Assembly: GCF_035917995.1 (NCBI RefSeq)
Contig: NZ_CP109131.1
Span: 1,922,001 to 1,986,000, forward strand
Length of the DNA: 64,000 nucleotides
DNA from: Streptosporangium sp. NBC_01755
GTDB lineage: Bacteria; Actinomycetota; Actinomycetes; Streptosporangiales; Streptosporangiaceae
Reading direction: 5' to 3'
Shown here: piece after piece, positions 34,921 through 43,495 of the stretch
Numbering within the stretch: the stretch's first letter is position 1
How the letters are laid out: each line of letters opens with the position of its first letter
Made by a program: the position numbers and the translations under genes
Notes under the pieces: model-generated
What the model saw: the letters and a program-made list of their open reading frames with translations, nothing else
The model's database searches: none
Told to the model about the DNA's origin: nothing

Positions 34921-35508
34921 TTAAGGATTCCCGGCGGCGCGACCGTACCAAACGGACGCTTCACCGTAACGACGGACCCTCTCCTCTTCGTAGCCCGTGG
35001 GCCACAGGAGGTCTCTACCCCTGCTCTCACGTTCCACCGCGACGAGCGCGTCCTCGGCCAGCCAGCCCCGGTCACGTAGCAGCTCAAGCACCGTCCCCAC
35101 CTCTTCGTCACCCAGCGCGTACGGCGGGTCGGCGAGGACGAGGTGGTAGGGCTCCCCAGTGTCCCCGGTGTCCCCGACACCCCTGGCCAGCAGCCGCTCA
35201 ACCCTGTCGGCGGCTACCTCGGCTCCGGGCAACCCCAGCGAGGTGACGTTCTGCCTGATCGTCCGGATCGCCCTGGCGTCCGACTCCACGAGAAGCACAC
35301 GGGCGGCCCCCCGGGAGAGCGCCTCAAGCCCGAGCGCGCCCGAGCCCGCGTAGAGGTCGAGCACCCGGCACCCCTCCAGCGGGCCGATCAGCGACCCCAC
35401 CGTGGAGAAGATCCCCTCCCTCGCCCTGTCACTCGTGGGGCGGGTCCCCCGCCCCGGCGGCACGGCCAGCCGCCGTCCCCCTGCGCTTCCCGCGATGACT
35501 CGGCTCAC
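34921..35508 (-). CDS. rsmD: 16S rRNA (guanine(966)-N(2))-methyltransferase RsmD
   Basis: This 195-aa SAM-dependent methyltransferase methylates G966 of 16S rRNA. It starts SRVIAGSAGGRRLAVPPG; the SAM motif is VLDLYAGSGALGLEALSRG, the substrate motif NPPY appears as LADPPYALG, and RPTSDRAREGIF is the conserved N-terminal loop. GTG 35508 matches the family start. A small acidic repeat GDTGDTGE is an insertion coded by CCCCAGTGTCCCCGGTGTCC-type repeats. Confidence 0.95.
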   Translation of the reverse strand: MSRVIAGSAGGRRLAVPPGRGTRPTSDRAREGIFSTVGSLIGPLEGCRVLDLYAGSGALGLEALSRGAARVLLVESDARAIRTIRQNVTSLGLPGAEVAADRVERLLARGVGDTGDTGEPYHLVLADPPYALGDEEVGTVLELLRDRGWLAEDALVAVERESRGRDLLWPTGYEEERVRRYGEASVWYGRAAGNP

Positions 35509-36084
35509 CCGGCCATCCTCTCAGTGCCGCCGCCCAGTGCCGTCAGGACCGTCAGGCGCCGCCCGCCCCCTGTCCCGATACCGGTTCCGTCAGGCGCCGC
35601 CCAGTGCCGTCAGACACCGTCAGACGCGGCCCGCACCCCGTCCCGACACTGGTCCCGATACCGGTTCCGACACCGGTTCCGACACCGGCCCCTGAGACGC
35701 CCAGGTGCGCCGCGCACAGCACGGCGTGTCGCGACGCATCACATAACCGCAGGTCAAAAGGGTCCTGGTAGGTGATCTAGGTCAAGAGTGGGCAAGGAGT
35801 GGCGACGAAAGCGTAAGGGTCGTTCCGTCAGGTGCCGGTCCCTTGCATGATGATTCCTGCGGCCTCCAAGTGACCCAGGGGGAGGCCGACCGGCGTGATC
35901 GTGAGCCCTTCCGCACGCCGGTGCTCTCGGCACCTGACCCGGGAGTGGGCCCAGGCGGGGACGGCATTCGGGGGGAGGCCGTCCCCGCAGTTGGGCACAG
36001 CGCGGCCCGGCCGTCTGCCACCGCCGCGACACCCGCGACACCCACGACGCCCGCCTTTCCGCCTGGCATCGCCTCCGCCACCTG
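35509..36084. other. 576-nt repeat-rich intergenic stretch between recG and rsmD
   Basis: No credible gene was found on either strand. The left part is made of imperfect repeats: GCCGTCAG-containing units at about 35520-35625, then GGTTCCGACACC units at about 35660-35690. Similar GACACCGG repeats occur between recG and the DAK2 gene (about 38395-38460). It probably carries the rsmD-coaD-yceD promoter, which could not be pinpointed. Confidence 0.6.
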
Positions 36085-38256
36085 TCAGGTCTTCTCCAGA
36101 TATTCGGCGCGCTCGTCCGCCAGGAGCCTGTCGATCTCCGCGCGGAGCACGGGGTGCCCCGCCAGCTCGGGGTCGGCCTCCAGCATCGTCTCGGCGTCCA
36201 GGCGTGCGGCGTGGATGACATCCTCGTCGCGGAGGAGCCTGAGCATCTTCAGCGACGATCTGCGCCCCGACTGGGCCACGCCGAGCACATCACCCTCCCT
36301 ACGCTGTTCCAGGTCGACACGGGACAGCTCGAAGCCGTCCAGGGTGGCCGCCACGGCGTCGAGCCGTTCCCTGGCGGGCGTGCCCCCCGGGGAATCGGTC
36401 ACCAGCAGGCAGAGACCCGGCAGCCCGCCGCGGCCGACCCTGCCGCGGAGCTGGTGGAGCTGCGAGACGCCGAACCTGTCCGCGTCCATGATGACCATGA
36501 CCGAGGAGTTGGGGACGTCGACGCCGACCTCGATGACCGTGGTCGCCACCAGCACGTCGATCTCTCCCCTGGTGAACGCCTTCATCACCGCCTCCTTCTC
36601 CTCGGGAGGCAGCTTGCCGTGGAGCACCTCCGTACGGAGCCCCTGCAGCGGCCCGTGCGAGAGCGTCTCAGCCACGTCGAGCACCGCCAGCAGCGGCCTG
36701 CGCTCATCGTCGGCCTTCGACATGTCGCCCTCGTCGCCCTCCAGATCGCCGATGCGCGGGCACACGACGTAGGCCTGGCGGCCCAGCCCGATCTCCTCGC
36801 GCAGCCGGGTCCAGGCGCGGTCGAGGAAGTGCGGCTTCTCCGCGGCGGGAACCACATGCGTGGTGATCGGGGCACGCCCGGAGGGCAACTGGGAGAGTGT
36901 GGAGACCGTGAGGTCGCCGAAGACCGTCATGGCGACCGTGCGGGGAATGGGCGTGGCGGTCATGACGAGCACGTGCGGGCGGCCACCCCCGGCCTTCTCG
37001 CGGAGCGCGTCGCGCTGCTCGACGCCGAACCTGTGCTGCTCGTCGACCACGACCAGGCCGAGATCGGCGAACTGGACCCGCTCCTGCAGGACCGCGTGGG
37101 TGCCGACGACGATGCCCGCCGCGCCCGAGGCCGCGTCGAGCATGGCCGAACGACGGGCCGCGGCACCCAGCGAGCCGGTCAGCAGGGCGACCGCGGTGCC
37201 GCCGAACATGCCACCGGTGGCCAGGTCGCCGAGCATGGCCGAGATCGACCGATGGTGCTGCTGGGCGAGCACCTCGGTGGGCGCCAGCAGCACGGCCTGC
37301 CCCCCGGCGTCGACCACCTGGAGCATCGCCCGCAGCGCGACCACGGTCTTGCCGGCCCCGACCTCGCCCTGGAGCAGCCGGTGCATGGGGTGGGTCATGG
37401 CCAGATCGGCCGCGACCTCCTTGCCCACCTCGCGCTGCCCCTCGGTCAGCTCGAACGGCAGCCGCCCGTCGAAGTCGGCGAGCAGCCCGTCGGGAATCGC
37501 GGGCCTGGGCGTGGCGGGCCAGGAGGCCGCGGCCATCCGGCGCTGCAGCAGCACCGCCTGGAGCAGGAACGCCTCGTCGAACCTGAGCCGCTTGCGCGCC
37601 CTGCTCACGTCGGCGTGGTCGCGCGGGCGGTGAACCGCCAGCAACGCGTCCGACAGGCCGGGGAGCCTGTGCCGGCCGCGCAGTTCCGCGGGGAGCGGGT
37701 CGTCGAGCTCGCCCATCGTGTCGAGGACGACGCCCAGCGCCCTGCGGATGGCCCAGGGCGTCACGTCCTTGCCCGCCGGGTAGATCGGCACGAGCGCGGC
37801 GGCGAACTCCTCGGCCCCCGTCTCGCTCTCCTCGATCATCTCGAACTCGGGGTGGGAGAGCTGCCACTTGCGCTTCTCGCCCTGGCCGAAGGCGCTGACC
37901 TTCCCCGCGAACATGCCGCGCCTGCCCGGTCGCAGCCGCGTCTCCGCGATGTGTGACGCCTTGCCGAAGAACGACAGGTAGATCTTGCTGCGGCGGGCGT
38001 CGACGACCTCGACCTCCAGCCAGGTGCCGCCCTTGTTACGCATCGGCCTGCGCATCGCCCTGGTGACCTCGCCCACCACCGTGACGTGCTCGTCAACCCG
38101 CAGATCGTCGAGGTCGGTCAGCTCGCCCCGCTCGGCGTAGCGCCGCGGGTAGTGCCGCAGCAGGTCGCCGACGGTGCGCAGGTCGAGAACGCTCTCCAGC
38201 AACTTGGCGGTTTTAGGGTCCAGCGCCTTCGCCAGCGGCTCGTCGAAGCTCGTCAC
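36085..38256 (-). CDS. recG: ATP-dependent DNA helicase RecG
   Basis: This 723-aa helicase rescues stalled replication forks by branch migration. The N-terminal wedge/OB domain (about 50-170) contains VTVVGEVTRAMRRPMRNKGG. SF2 helicase motifs are LLQGEVGAGKTVVALRA (I), LAPTEVLAQQH (Ia), VVVDEQHRFGVEQR (II, DEQH), MTATPIPRT (III), GEIDVLVATTVIEVGVDVPN (V) and QLRGRVGRGG (VI). The final TRG-like region is present. GTG 38256 fits the family start. It follows the DAK2 gene after 189 nt of repeat-rich DNA. Confidence 0.97.
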   Translation of the reverse strand: MTSFDEPLAKALDPKTAKLLESVLDLRTVGDLLRHYPRRYAERGELTDLDDLRVDEHVTVVGEVTRAMRRPMRNKGGTWLEVEVVDARRSKIYLSFFGKASHIAETRLRPGRRGMFAGKVSAFGQGEKRKWQLSHPEFEMIEESETGAEEFAAALVPIYPAGKDVTPWAIRRALGVVLDTMGELDDPLPAELRGRHRLPGLSDALLAVHRPRDHADVSRARKRLRFDEAFLLQAVLLQRRMAAASWPATPRPAIPDGLLADFDGRLPFELTEGQREVGKEVAADLAMTHPMHRLLQGEVGAGKTVVALRAMLQVVDAGGQAVLLAPTEVLAQQHHRSISAMLGDLATGGMFGGTAVALLTGSLGAAARRSAMLDAASGAAGIVVGTHAVLQERVQFADLGLVVVDEQHRFGVEQRDALREKAGGGRPHVLVMTATPIPRTVAMTVFGDLTVSTLSQLPSGRAPITTHVVPAAEKPHFLDRAWTRLREEIGLGRQAYVVCPRIGDLEGDEGDMSKADDERRPLLAVLDVAETLSHGPLQGLRTEVLHGKLPPEEKEAVMKAFTRGEIDVLVATTVIEVGVDVPNSSVMVIMDADRFGVSQLHQLRGRVGRGGLPGLCLLVTDSPGGTPARERLDAVAATLDGFELSRVDLEQRREGDVLGVAQSGRRSSLKMLRLLRDEDVIHAARLDAETMLEADPELAGHPVLRAEIDRLLADERAEYLEKT

Positions 38257-38445
38257 CCCAGCTTTCTACCGTGCGCGGGGGACAGAAATCGCCCGACCCG
38301 GCCCGGACGGCGCCGCCGATCCGGCTCGCGGAGCGGTTCACGCGCCGTCACCCGCGAACGCCCCGGCGGCGCACCGGCCGCCGAATCTCGCGACACCGAC
38401 TCACTTGACACCGAATCTCGCTACACCGGCTCGTCCGACACCGGT

Positions 38446-40023
38446 TCACTCGACACCGATGAGCAGCGGGTAGCCGCCCTGGCCACCCTCGTACAGGAGC
38501 ACCTCGATGTCCGGCCTGGTCTCGGCCAGATGGTCCCGCACCGCGCGCGCAAGCCCCTCGGGGGCGTTGACGCCCTCCAGCACGGTCACCAGCTCACTGC
38601 TGGAGGACACCATGCGGCCCACGACCTCCAGAGCGGTGGCCCCGAGGTCCCTGCCGATCAGCGCGGCGTCCCCGTCGACCACCCCCAGAACGTCACCGGG
38701 CTCGGCCAGGCCCGCGCTCGTCATGACCTCGCGGTCGGCCACCCAGACGTGCCCGTGGCGGGTGTGCGCGGCGGCCTCGGTCATGGCCACCACGTCGTCG
38801 TCGAAGCGGCGCAGCGGGTCGTGCACGGCCAGCGCCGACAGGCCCTGTACCGAGGCCCTGGTCGGGAGTACGCCGACCACCAGGCCCTCCTCCCTGGCTA
38901 TCTCCGCGGCGGCGGCCGCGACCTCACGCGTCCCACTGTCGTTGGGCAGGACCACGACCTCCGAGCCTGCCTCGCGGATGGCGGCGAGCACCGCCGCCAG
39001 TGGCGGGCTGGAGCCCGGCTCGCGGCGGACGACCACGGCCCCCGACTCCTCGAACAGCGCGGCCAGCCCGGGTCCCGCCGCCACGGCCACCACCCCCCTG
39101 CCCCGCGCTGCCGGGCGGGTCCTGCCCGAGCCGACCAGATACGTCACCCTGATCCGGTGGGGCCGCCCCAGCCGGACGGCCGCCTCGATCGCCGCGCCCG
39201 CGTCGTCCACGTGGACGTGCACGTTCCACAGGTCGTCCCCACCCACGATCACCAGCGACTCGCCGAGCGCGTCGAGCTCCGCACGCAGCGCCGTGACCTG
39301 CGCCGCTCCGGCGTCCAGGAGATACATGACCTCGTAGCCGGGCCCGTCCGCACTCTCCTCCGTGACCTCCACGCCGATCCGGTGAGCCGGGGCGGGGATG
39401 TCCACCCGCTCGGTGTAGGAGTCGGTGACGACCGCGGCGAGGCTCTCCAGAATGATCGTCAAGCCCGCGCCGCCCGCGTCGACCACCCCACTGCGGGCCA
39501 GCACGTCGAGCTGCCCGGGGGTGCGGCGGAGCGCGGAGCGCGCCTCCTCTGCCGCCCTTCTCGCGACCGAGACGAGATCTTCCCGGCTCTCGCGCACCAC
39601 CGCGGCCACGGCGGTCAGGACGCTCAGGATCGTGCCCTCGACCGGCCTGGCCACCGCGGCGCGGGCCAGCTCGGCGGCTCTGACCAGGCCGCGGCCAAGG
39701 TCCGTGCCGCGCCCCTCGGCCTCCCTGAACACCTCGGCGAGGCCGCGCAGCACCTGGCTGACGATCACCCCGGAGTTGCCCCGCGCGCCGAGCAGCGCTC
39801 CCTGCGCGAGTGCCTGCCAGGTGGCCTCCGCCCCCGCGTCGGCGGGCAGCCCGTCGAGCGCCTCGGCCGCGGAGAGCATCGTCAGGTGCAGGTTGGTGCC
39901 GGTGTCGCCGTCGGGCACCGGGAAGACGTTGAGCGCGTCGATCTCCTCGCGCGCCTTCCCCAGTGTCTCCGCGGCCAGCCGCGACCACCTCCGCACCGAG
40001 GGCGGGTCGAGAACCTGCAGCAT
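38446..40023 (-). CDS. DAK2/FakA-type kinase-domain protein
   Basis: This 525-aa protein has an N-terminal DAK2 (dihydroxyacetone-kinase-like) nucleotide-binding domain: EEIDALNVFPVPDGDTGTNL, where the DGDTG aspartates bind Mg-ATP, and GARGNSGVIVSQ. A C-terminal DegV-like fatty-acid-kinase domain follows. In Firmicutes FakA phosphorylates fatty acids bound by FakB. ATG 40023 follows AGGAGGGCAGG, so the longer open frame is not used. The DAK2-recG neighbourhood beside rpmB is conserved in Gram-positives. An acyl-phosphate role is inferred from family. Confidence 0.92.
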   Translation of the reverse strand: MLQVLDPPSVRRWSRLAAETLGKAREEIDALNVFPVPDGDTGTNLHLTMLSAAEALDGLPADAGAEATWQALAQGALLGARGNSGVIVSQVLRGLAEVFREAEGRGTDLGRGLVRAAELARAAVARPVEGTILSVLTAVAAVVRESREDLVSVARRAAEEARSALRRTPGQLDVLARSGVVDAGGAGLTIILESLAAVVTDSYTERVDIPAPAHRIGVEVTEESADGPGYEVMYLLDAGAAQVTALRAELDALGESLVIVGGDDLWNVHVHVDDAGAAIEAAVRLGRPHRIRVTYLVGSGRTRPAARGRGVVAVAAGPGLAALFEESGAVVVRREPGSSPPLAAVLAAIREAGSEVVVLPNDSGTREVAAAAAEIAREEGLVVGVLPTRASVQGLSALAVHDPLRRFDDDVVAMTEAAAHTRHGHVWVADREVMTSAGLAEPGDVLGVVDGDAALIGRDLGATALEVVGRMVSSSSELVTVLEGVNAPEGLARAVRDHLAETRPDIEVLLYEGGQGGYPLLIGVE

Positions 40024-40376
40024 TCCTGCCCTCCTGCTCCTGACCGGCTCTCTCCGGTCTCTCCGGTCTCTCCGGTCGAGTCCCGGCTCCGCGACCGGCA
40101 TGCCGCCACCTGTGGCTCAGCGTCCGCACAGCCCGGCCGACCCCGGCCGCACCGGCTGATCGTCGCTCGCCGGACACGACCCGCCGTGGCGTGTCCCGGG
40201 ATGCGCTACGGTTGCCTCCGGAGATTATCCCCGTTCGACCGTTCATGGCGGCTCACGTTCGCCTGTAGGGCCGAACATCGGGTATCCTCGTATGGCCAGC
40301 CGGTCGTCCCGGCATGCCCGATGACCGCCCGCCAGTGCGGCGGATCGAGCCTCTCGACTGATCTAAGGAGCGAACC
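40024..40376. promoter_or_regulatory. 353-nt divergent promoter region between DAK2 gene and rpmB
   Basis: It contains three 9-bp TCTCTCCGG units at 40049-40075 and a TATCCT hexamer at 40283-40288 facing rpmB, with only a weak -35. AAGGAG lies 5-10 nt before the rpmB GTG. No ORF was supported here. Confidence 0.4.
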
Positions 40377-40562
40377 GTGGCTTCCGTTTGCGACGTTTGC
40401 GCTAAGAAGCCGACCTTCGGCAACAACGTCTCCCACTCGCACCGCCGCACCCGCCGCCGCTGGAACCCGAACATCCAGCCCGTGCGCGCAGTGGTGAACG
40501 GCACGCCGAAGCGGCTGAACGTGTGCACCTCCTGCATCAAGGCCGGCAAGGTCACCCGCTAG
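40377..40562 (+). CDS. rpmB: 50S ribosomal protein L28
   Basis: This 61-aa protein starts at GTG 40377 after [26 protein letters not shown], then [16 protein letters not shown] and [12 protein letters not shown]. The CxxC pairs make this the zinc-ribbon form of L28. A perfect hairpin ends the transcript 12 nt downstream, and a mobile element has settled behind it. Confidence 0.96.
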   Translation: MASVCDVCAKKPTFGNNVSHSHRRTRRRWNPNIQPVRAVVNGTPKRLNVCTSCIKAGKVTR

Positions 40563-40573
40563 TCGGACTTCCG

Positions 40574-40611
40574 CGAAGCCCGCCGTCCCCTCGATGGGAC
40601 GGCGGGCTTCG
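40574..40611 (+). terminator. rpmB hairpin terminator
   Basis: The 16-bp stem CGAAGCCCGCCGTCCC pairs perfectly across a CTCGAT loop. It lies between rpmB and the left end of the IS element. Confidence 0.85.
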
Positions 40612-40818
40612 CCATTCCCAACGGGCTTCGCGGCCCAGGACGACCCCTTCCGAGGACGGCCCACTTCCGAGGACGGCTCCGCCTCGTTCGGAGCAGGTTC
40701 TCCACGTTCAGCGTGATCTGTCGTGGAACCCTGGGCGTTCACGCCCGGGAGGAAACGGCAGCGCGGGAGGCCCGCCAAGGGCCGAGCGGTGCGGTGACGG
40801 CAACTTTCGGAGAGCGGC

Positions 40819-41268
40819 TCAGCCTGAGCGTTTCTGGCTCTCGATGTATTCCTTGATGATGGACAGCGGTGCTCCGCCGCACCGGGCCGCGAAGTACGAG
40901 GGCGACCGGAAGTGGGCACCCCACAGGTATTTGCCGATGTGGTCGGGGTATTCCTGTCGCGATCTCCGGGCGGACACGCCCTTGAGGGAGCCGACCAGCC
41001 TGGACAGGGAGCCGACCAGCCTGGACAGGGAGACTTTCGGCGGGTAGCGCACCAGCAGGTGCACGTGATCACGCTCGCCGTTGAACTCGACCGGTTCGGT
41101 CTCGAAGTCGGCGCGGACGGCCCGCATGACGTCTTCGCACCGCCTGAGGATTTCGTCGGTGAACGGTCCGCGCCGATACCCGGGTGTGAAGACCACGTGT
41201 GCGCAGAGGGTGCAGACGAGTGTACGGCCCCTGCGAATGTCGGGGTTCGGCTCCCGGCGTGGTGACAC
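40819..41268 (-). CDS. tnpA: IS200/IS605 Y1 (HUH) transposase TnpA
   Basis: This 149-aa single-strand DNA transposase has the HUH motif DHVHLLV (His68, His70) and catalytic Tyr141 in IIKEYIESQ, both intact. The start is GTG 41268. A perfect 21-bp in-frame duplication (plus-strand 40988-41029) doubles SLSRLVG at residues 80-93, just after the HUH strand and before the helix KGVSARR; most homologues should have one copy. This may affect dimer packing. It is divergent from tnpB, with 19 nt between the starts. Confidence 0.9.
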   Translation of the reverse strand: MSPRREPNPDIRRGRTLVCTLCAHVVFTPGYRRGPFTDEILRRCEDVMRAVRADFETEPVEFNGERDHVHLLVRYPPKVSLSRLVGSLSRLVGSLKGVSARRSRQEYPDHIGKYLWGAHFRSPSYFAARCGGAPLSIIKEYIESQKRSG

Positions 41269-41287
41269 AGATCATACGATCTTCCAA

Positions 41288-42448
41288 GTGAAGGTCGTCG
41301 TGCAGGTGAAGCTGATGCCGCAGGCCGATCAGGCCACCGCGCTGTCGGCTACCCTGCATGCGGTCAACGACGCCGCGAACCGGGTGTCGGCCGTGGCATT
41401 CGAGCACGGCGTGCCGCGTGAGTATGAGCTGCGCAAGCACACCTACGCCGAGTTGAAGGCGCGGGGGCTGGGGGCACAGGCCGCTCAGCACACCATCAAG
41501 AAGGTCCGCGATGCCTACACCACGTTGAAGGCGAACGTCCGTGCCGGCAACCTCGGCAAGAAGGGCTCCAAGCGCCGGATCAAAGCGGAGTCCACGCCGA
41601 TCACCTTCCGTCCACAGGCGGCGCACCCGTTTGACGACCGGTGTCTGAGCTGGCAGTACGACGCTCAGACCGTCAGTATCTGGACCACCGCCGGGCGTAT
41701 CAGGAACGTCCGCTTCGTCTGTTCGGCCGAGGCGCTCAAGGCGCTGCGTGAACACCGTAAGGGTGAGTCCGATCTGATCGAACGCGACGGCGCCTTCTAC
41801 CTGATCGCTGTGTGCGAGGTACCTGAGGCCCCGGTCAACGAGTACCCCGACGGCTGGCTCGGCGTGGACCTCGGCATCGTCAACATCGCCACCGTGGACG
41901 GCATGACGCCGTTCAACGGACGTGGTCTGAACCGGCACCGCAAGCGGCAGCTCGAACTTCGCCGTAAGCTCCAGGCCAAGGGCACCAAGTCCGCCAGGCG
42001 ACGGCTTAAGCGCCGCCGTCGCAAAGAGCGGCGGCACGCCGCGAACGTCAACCACATCATCTCGAAGAAGATCGTGACCGAGGCTGCACGCACCTCGTCC
42101 GGTATCGCCCTGGAAGACCTGGGCGGAATCCGGGAGAGGGTACGGCTCCGCAAGCCCCAACGGGTCATGCTCCACTCCTGGGCTTTCCACCAGCTCGGGG
42201 CCTTCCTTGAGTACAAAGCGCGGCGGGCGGGCGTCCCGCTGGTGCGCGTTGATCCGGCCTGCACCAGTCAGGAATGCGCCGACTGCCACCACATCGAGAA
42301 GAACAACCGGGTCAACCAGGCCCTCTTCGTCTGCCGGAACTGCGGGGTCGTTGCCCACGCCGACCGGAATGCCTCCCGCAACATCGCCGCACGCGGCGAG
42401 GCTGCGTGGATTGCGGGGCGTGAGTCACGCGTCCCAGCCACCCCGTAG
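41288..42448 (+). CDS. tnpB: TnpB, RuvC-type RNA-guided nuclease of the IS605 element
   Basis: The product is 386 aa. The helix-rich N-terminus begins KVVVQVKLMPQADQ (OrfB_IS605). The RuvC catalytic triad is complete: Asp194 in GVDLGIVN, Glu276 in ALEDL and Asp359 in HADRNASRN. A zinc ribbon (SQECADC ... FVCRNCG) sits between RuvC-II and -III. TnpB proteins of this family are programmable DNA nucleases guided by an omega RNA from the element right end, ancestral to Cas12. GTG 41288 was chosen at the family start; the longer frame would overlap tnpA. The 3' end merges into the predicted omega RNA. Confidence 0.93.
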   Translation: MKVVVQVKLMPQADQATALSATLHAVNDAANRVSAVAFEHGVPREYELRKHTYAELKARGLGAQAAQHTIKKVRDAYTTLKANVRAGNLGKKGSKRRIKAESTPITFRPQAAHPFDDRCLSWQYDAQTVSIWTTAGRIRNVRFVCSAEALKALREHRKGESDLIERDGAFYLIAVCEVPEAPVNEYPDGWLGVDLGIVNIATVDGMTPFNGRGLNRHRKRQLELRRKLQAKGTKSARRRLKRRRRKERRHAANVNHIISKKIVTEAARTSSGIALEDLGGIRERVRLRKPQRVMLHSWAFHQLGAFLEYKARRAGVPLVRVDPACTSQECADCHHIEKNNRVNQALFVCRNCGVVAHADRNASRNIAARGEAAWIAGRESRVPATP

Positions 42449-42523
42449 GTGGTCTGGACGGAGGAGGCCACACCACAGCCAGTGGTGCCCTACCTCCAAG
42501 CCCGGTCCTTTAGGGCCGGGTCA
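42400..42523 (+). ncRNA. predicted omega RNA (reRNA) scaffold at the IS right end
   Basis: In IS200/605 elements the TnpB guide RNA overlaps the tnpB 3' end and finishes at the right end; its guide is the flanking DNA. Here the segment has potential stems (GGTGGT...ACCAC, AGTGGTG...TACC) and the terminal hairpin CCCGGTCCTTTAGGGCCGGG, then TCAAG. The predicted guide is the plus strand just beyond, TTGACTGGGAGCGCAGG, the 3' end of thiD. Limits are approximate. Confidence 0.45.
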
Positions 42524-43327
42524 AGTTGACTGGGAGCGCAGGCGCCAGCCGTGGTCCACCGGGCCGATGCCGGCCCCCAGGGGGAAGCCGTGTTCGATCG
42601 CACCGGTGACGTACGCCTTCGCCTTCTCCACGGCGGCGGGGACATCCTCGCCGAGGGCCAGGTAGGAGGCTATCGCGGAGGCCAGGGTGCAGCCCGTGCC
42701 GTGGGTGTGCCGGTTGTCGTGGCGCTCCGCGGTGAAGCGGAACTCCCGCGTGCCGTCGGTCAGCAGATCGACGGGGGCCCCCGGAAGGTGGCCGCCCTTG
42801 ATGAGCGCCCACCCGGGCCCGAGCTCCAGGACCGCGTCGGCGGCCCGGCGCAGGTCGGCGTCGTCCTCGACCTTCACCCCGGTGAGCTGGAGAACCTCCC
42901 ACAGGTTGGGGGTGACCACCGTGGCCGTGCGCAGCAGGCTCGACTTGACCGTCTCCACGGCCTCCGGGGCGAGGAGCGCGTCACCGTGCTTGGAGACTCC
43001 CACGGGATCGACCACGACGGGCACATCCAGCCCTGCCAGCACCTCGGCGACCGTCTCCACCAGTACGGGCGAGGCGAGCATGCCGGTCTTGACCGCCTGG
43101 GCGCCGATGTCACCGAGCACCGAGTCGAGCTGGGCACGGACCGCCTCCGGGGGAAGCTCCCAGTAGCCCTGCACGCCCACCGAGTTCTGGGCGGTCACCG
43201 CGGCGATCACGCTCATGCCGTGGACGCCGAGGGCCAGCATGGTCTTCAGATCGGCCTGGATGCCCGCGCCGCCTCCGGAATCGGAGCCGGCGACGGTCAG
43301 CACGCGTGGGGGAGCCAGAACGGTCAT
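42521..43327 (-). CDS. thiD: hydroxymethylpyrimidine/phosphomethylpyrimidine kinase
   Basis: This 268-aa thiamine-pathway kinase phosphorylates HMP and HMP-P. Ribokinase-fold motifs are [20 protein letters not shown] (N-terminal), [38 protein letters not shown] and the catalytic [18 protein letters not shown] 43327 follows GGATGGGGGC. Its last codons (SQST and stop) lie exactly at the right end of the IS element, so the insertion probably altered the C-terminal tail after the conserved GWRLR. No TPP riboswitch was seen upstream. Confidence 0.93.
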   Translation of the reverse strand: MTVLAPPRVLTVAGSDSGGGAGIQADLKTMLALGVHGMSVIAAVTAQNSVGVQGYWELPPEAVRAQLDSVLGDIGAQAVKTGMLASPVLVETVAEVLAGLDVPVVVDPVGVSKHGDALLAPEAVETVKSSLLRTATVVTPNLWEVLQLTGVKVEDDADLRRAADAVLELGPGWALIKGGHLPGAPVDLLTDGTREFRFTAERHDNRHTHGTGCTLASAIASYLALGEDVPAAVEKAKAYVTGAIEHGFPLGAGIGPVDHGWRLRSQST

Positions 43328-43369
43328 GCCCCCATCCAACCAGCCCCGTCCCGACCGGCTGGCGCCCCC

Positions 43370-43478
43370 CTGCCACTCCCCACCGCACCTGGGCCGCGCA
43401 GGCAGACTGAAGTGCGGGGGCTGTGGCGGATCAGACCCCCGCTGCCACTCCCCACCGCACCTGGGCCGCGCAGGCAGA
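43370..43478. repeat. two perfect 37-bp direct repeats, 72-bp period
   Basis: The unit begins CTGCCACTCCCCACCGCACC and ends GGGCCGCGCAGGCAGA, at 43370-43406 and 43442-43478, lying between thiD and the membrane-protein gene. Each unit has CTGCC...GGCAG arms. The spacer has no ORF. Confidence 0.7.
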
Positions 43479-43495
43479 GCCGCGACGGCACCGGG

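Larger units (their letters stand above)
40690..42525. mobile_element. IS200/IS605-family element with divergent tnpA and tnpB
   Basis: The element has tnpA (minus) and tnpB (plus) transcribed away from each other, as in IS605. Both ends carry subterminal hairpins: left 40730-40749 (GGGCG-TTCA-CGCCC core), right 42510-42529 region (CCCGG...CCGGG core) followed by TCAAG. Such hairpins are recognised by the single-strand Y1 transposase; there are no terminal inverted repeats. Exact ends are estimates; the left end lies between the rpmB terminator and the left hairpin. The right end abuts the thiD stop codon. Both genes look intact, so it may be active. Confidence 0.75.

Noticed and set aside
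35754-36221. Hypothetical gene between recG and rsmD
   Set aside because: Overlaps the recG 3' end, has Arg/Pro/Gly-rich composition and crosses repeat DNA; no ribosome site.
43328-43495. TPP riboswitch upstream of thiD
   Set aside because: No CTGAGA-type conserved core; the region is taken up by two 37-bp repeats.
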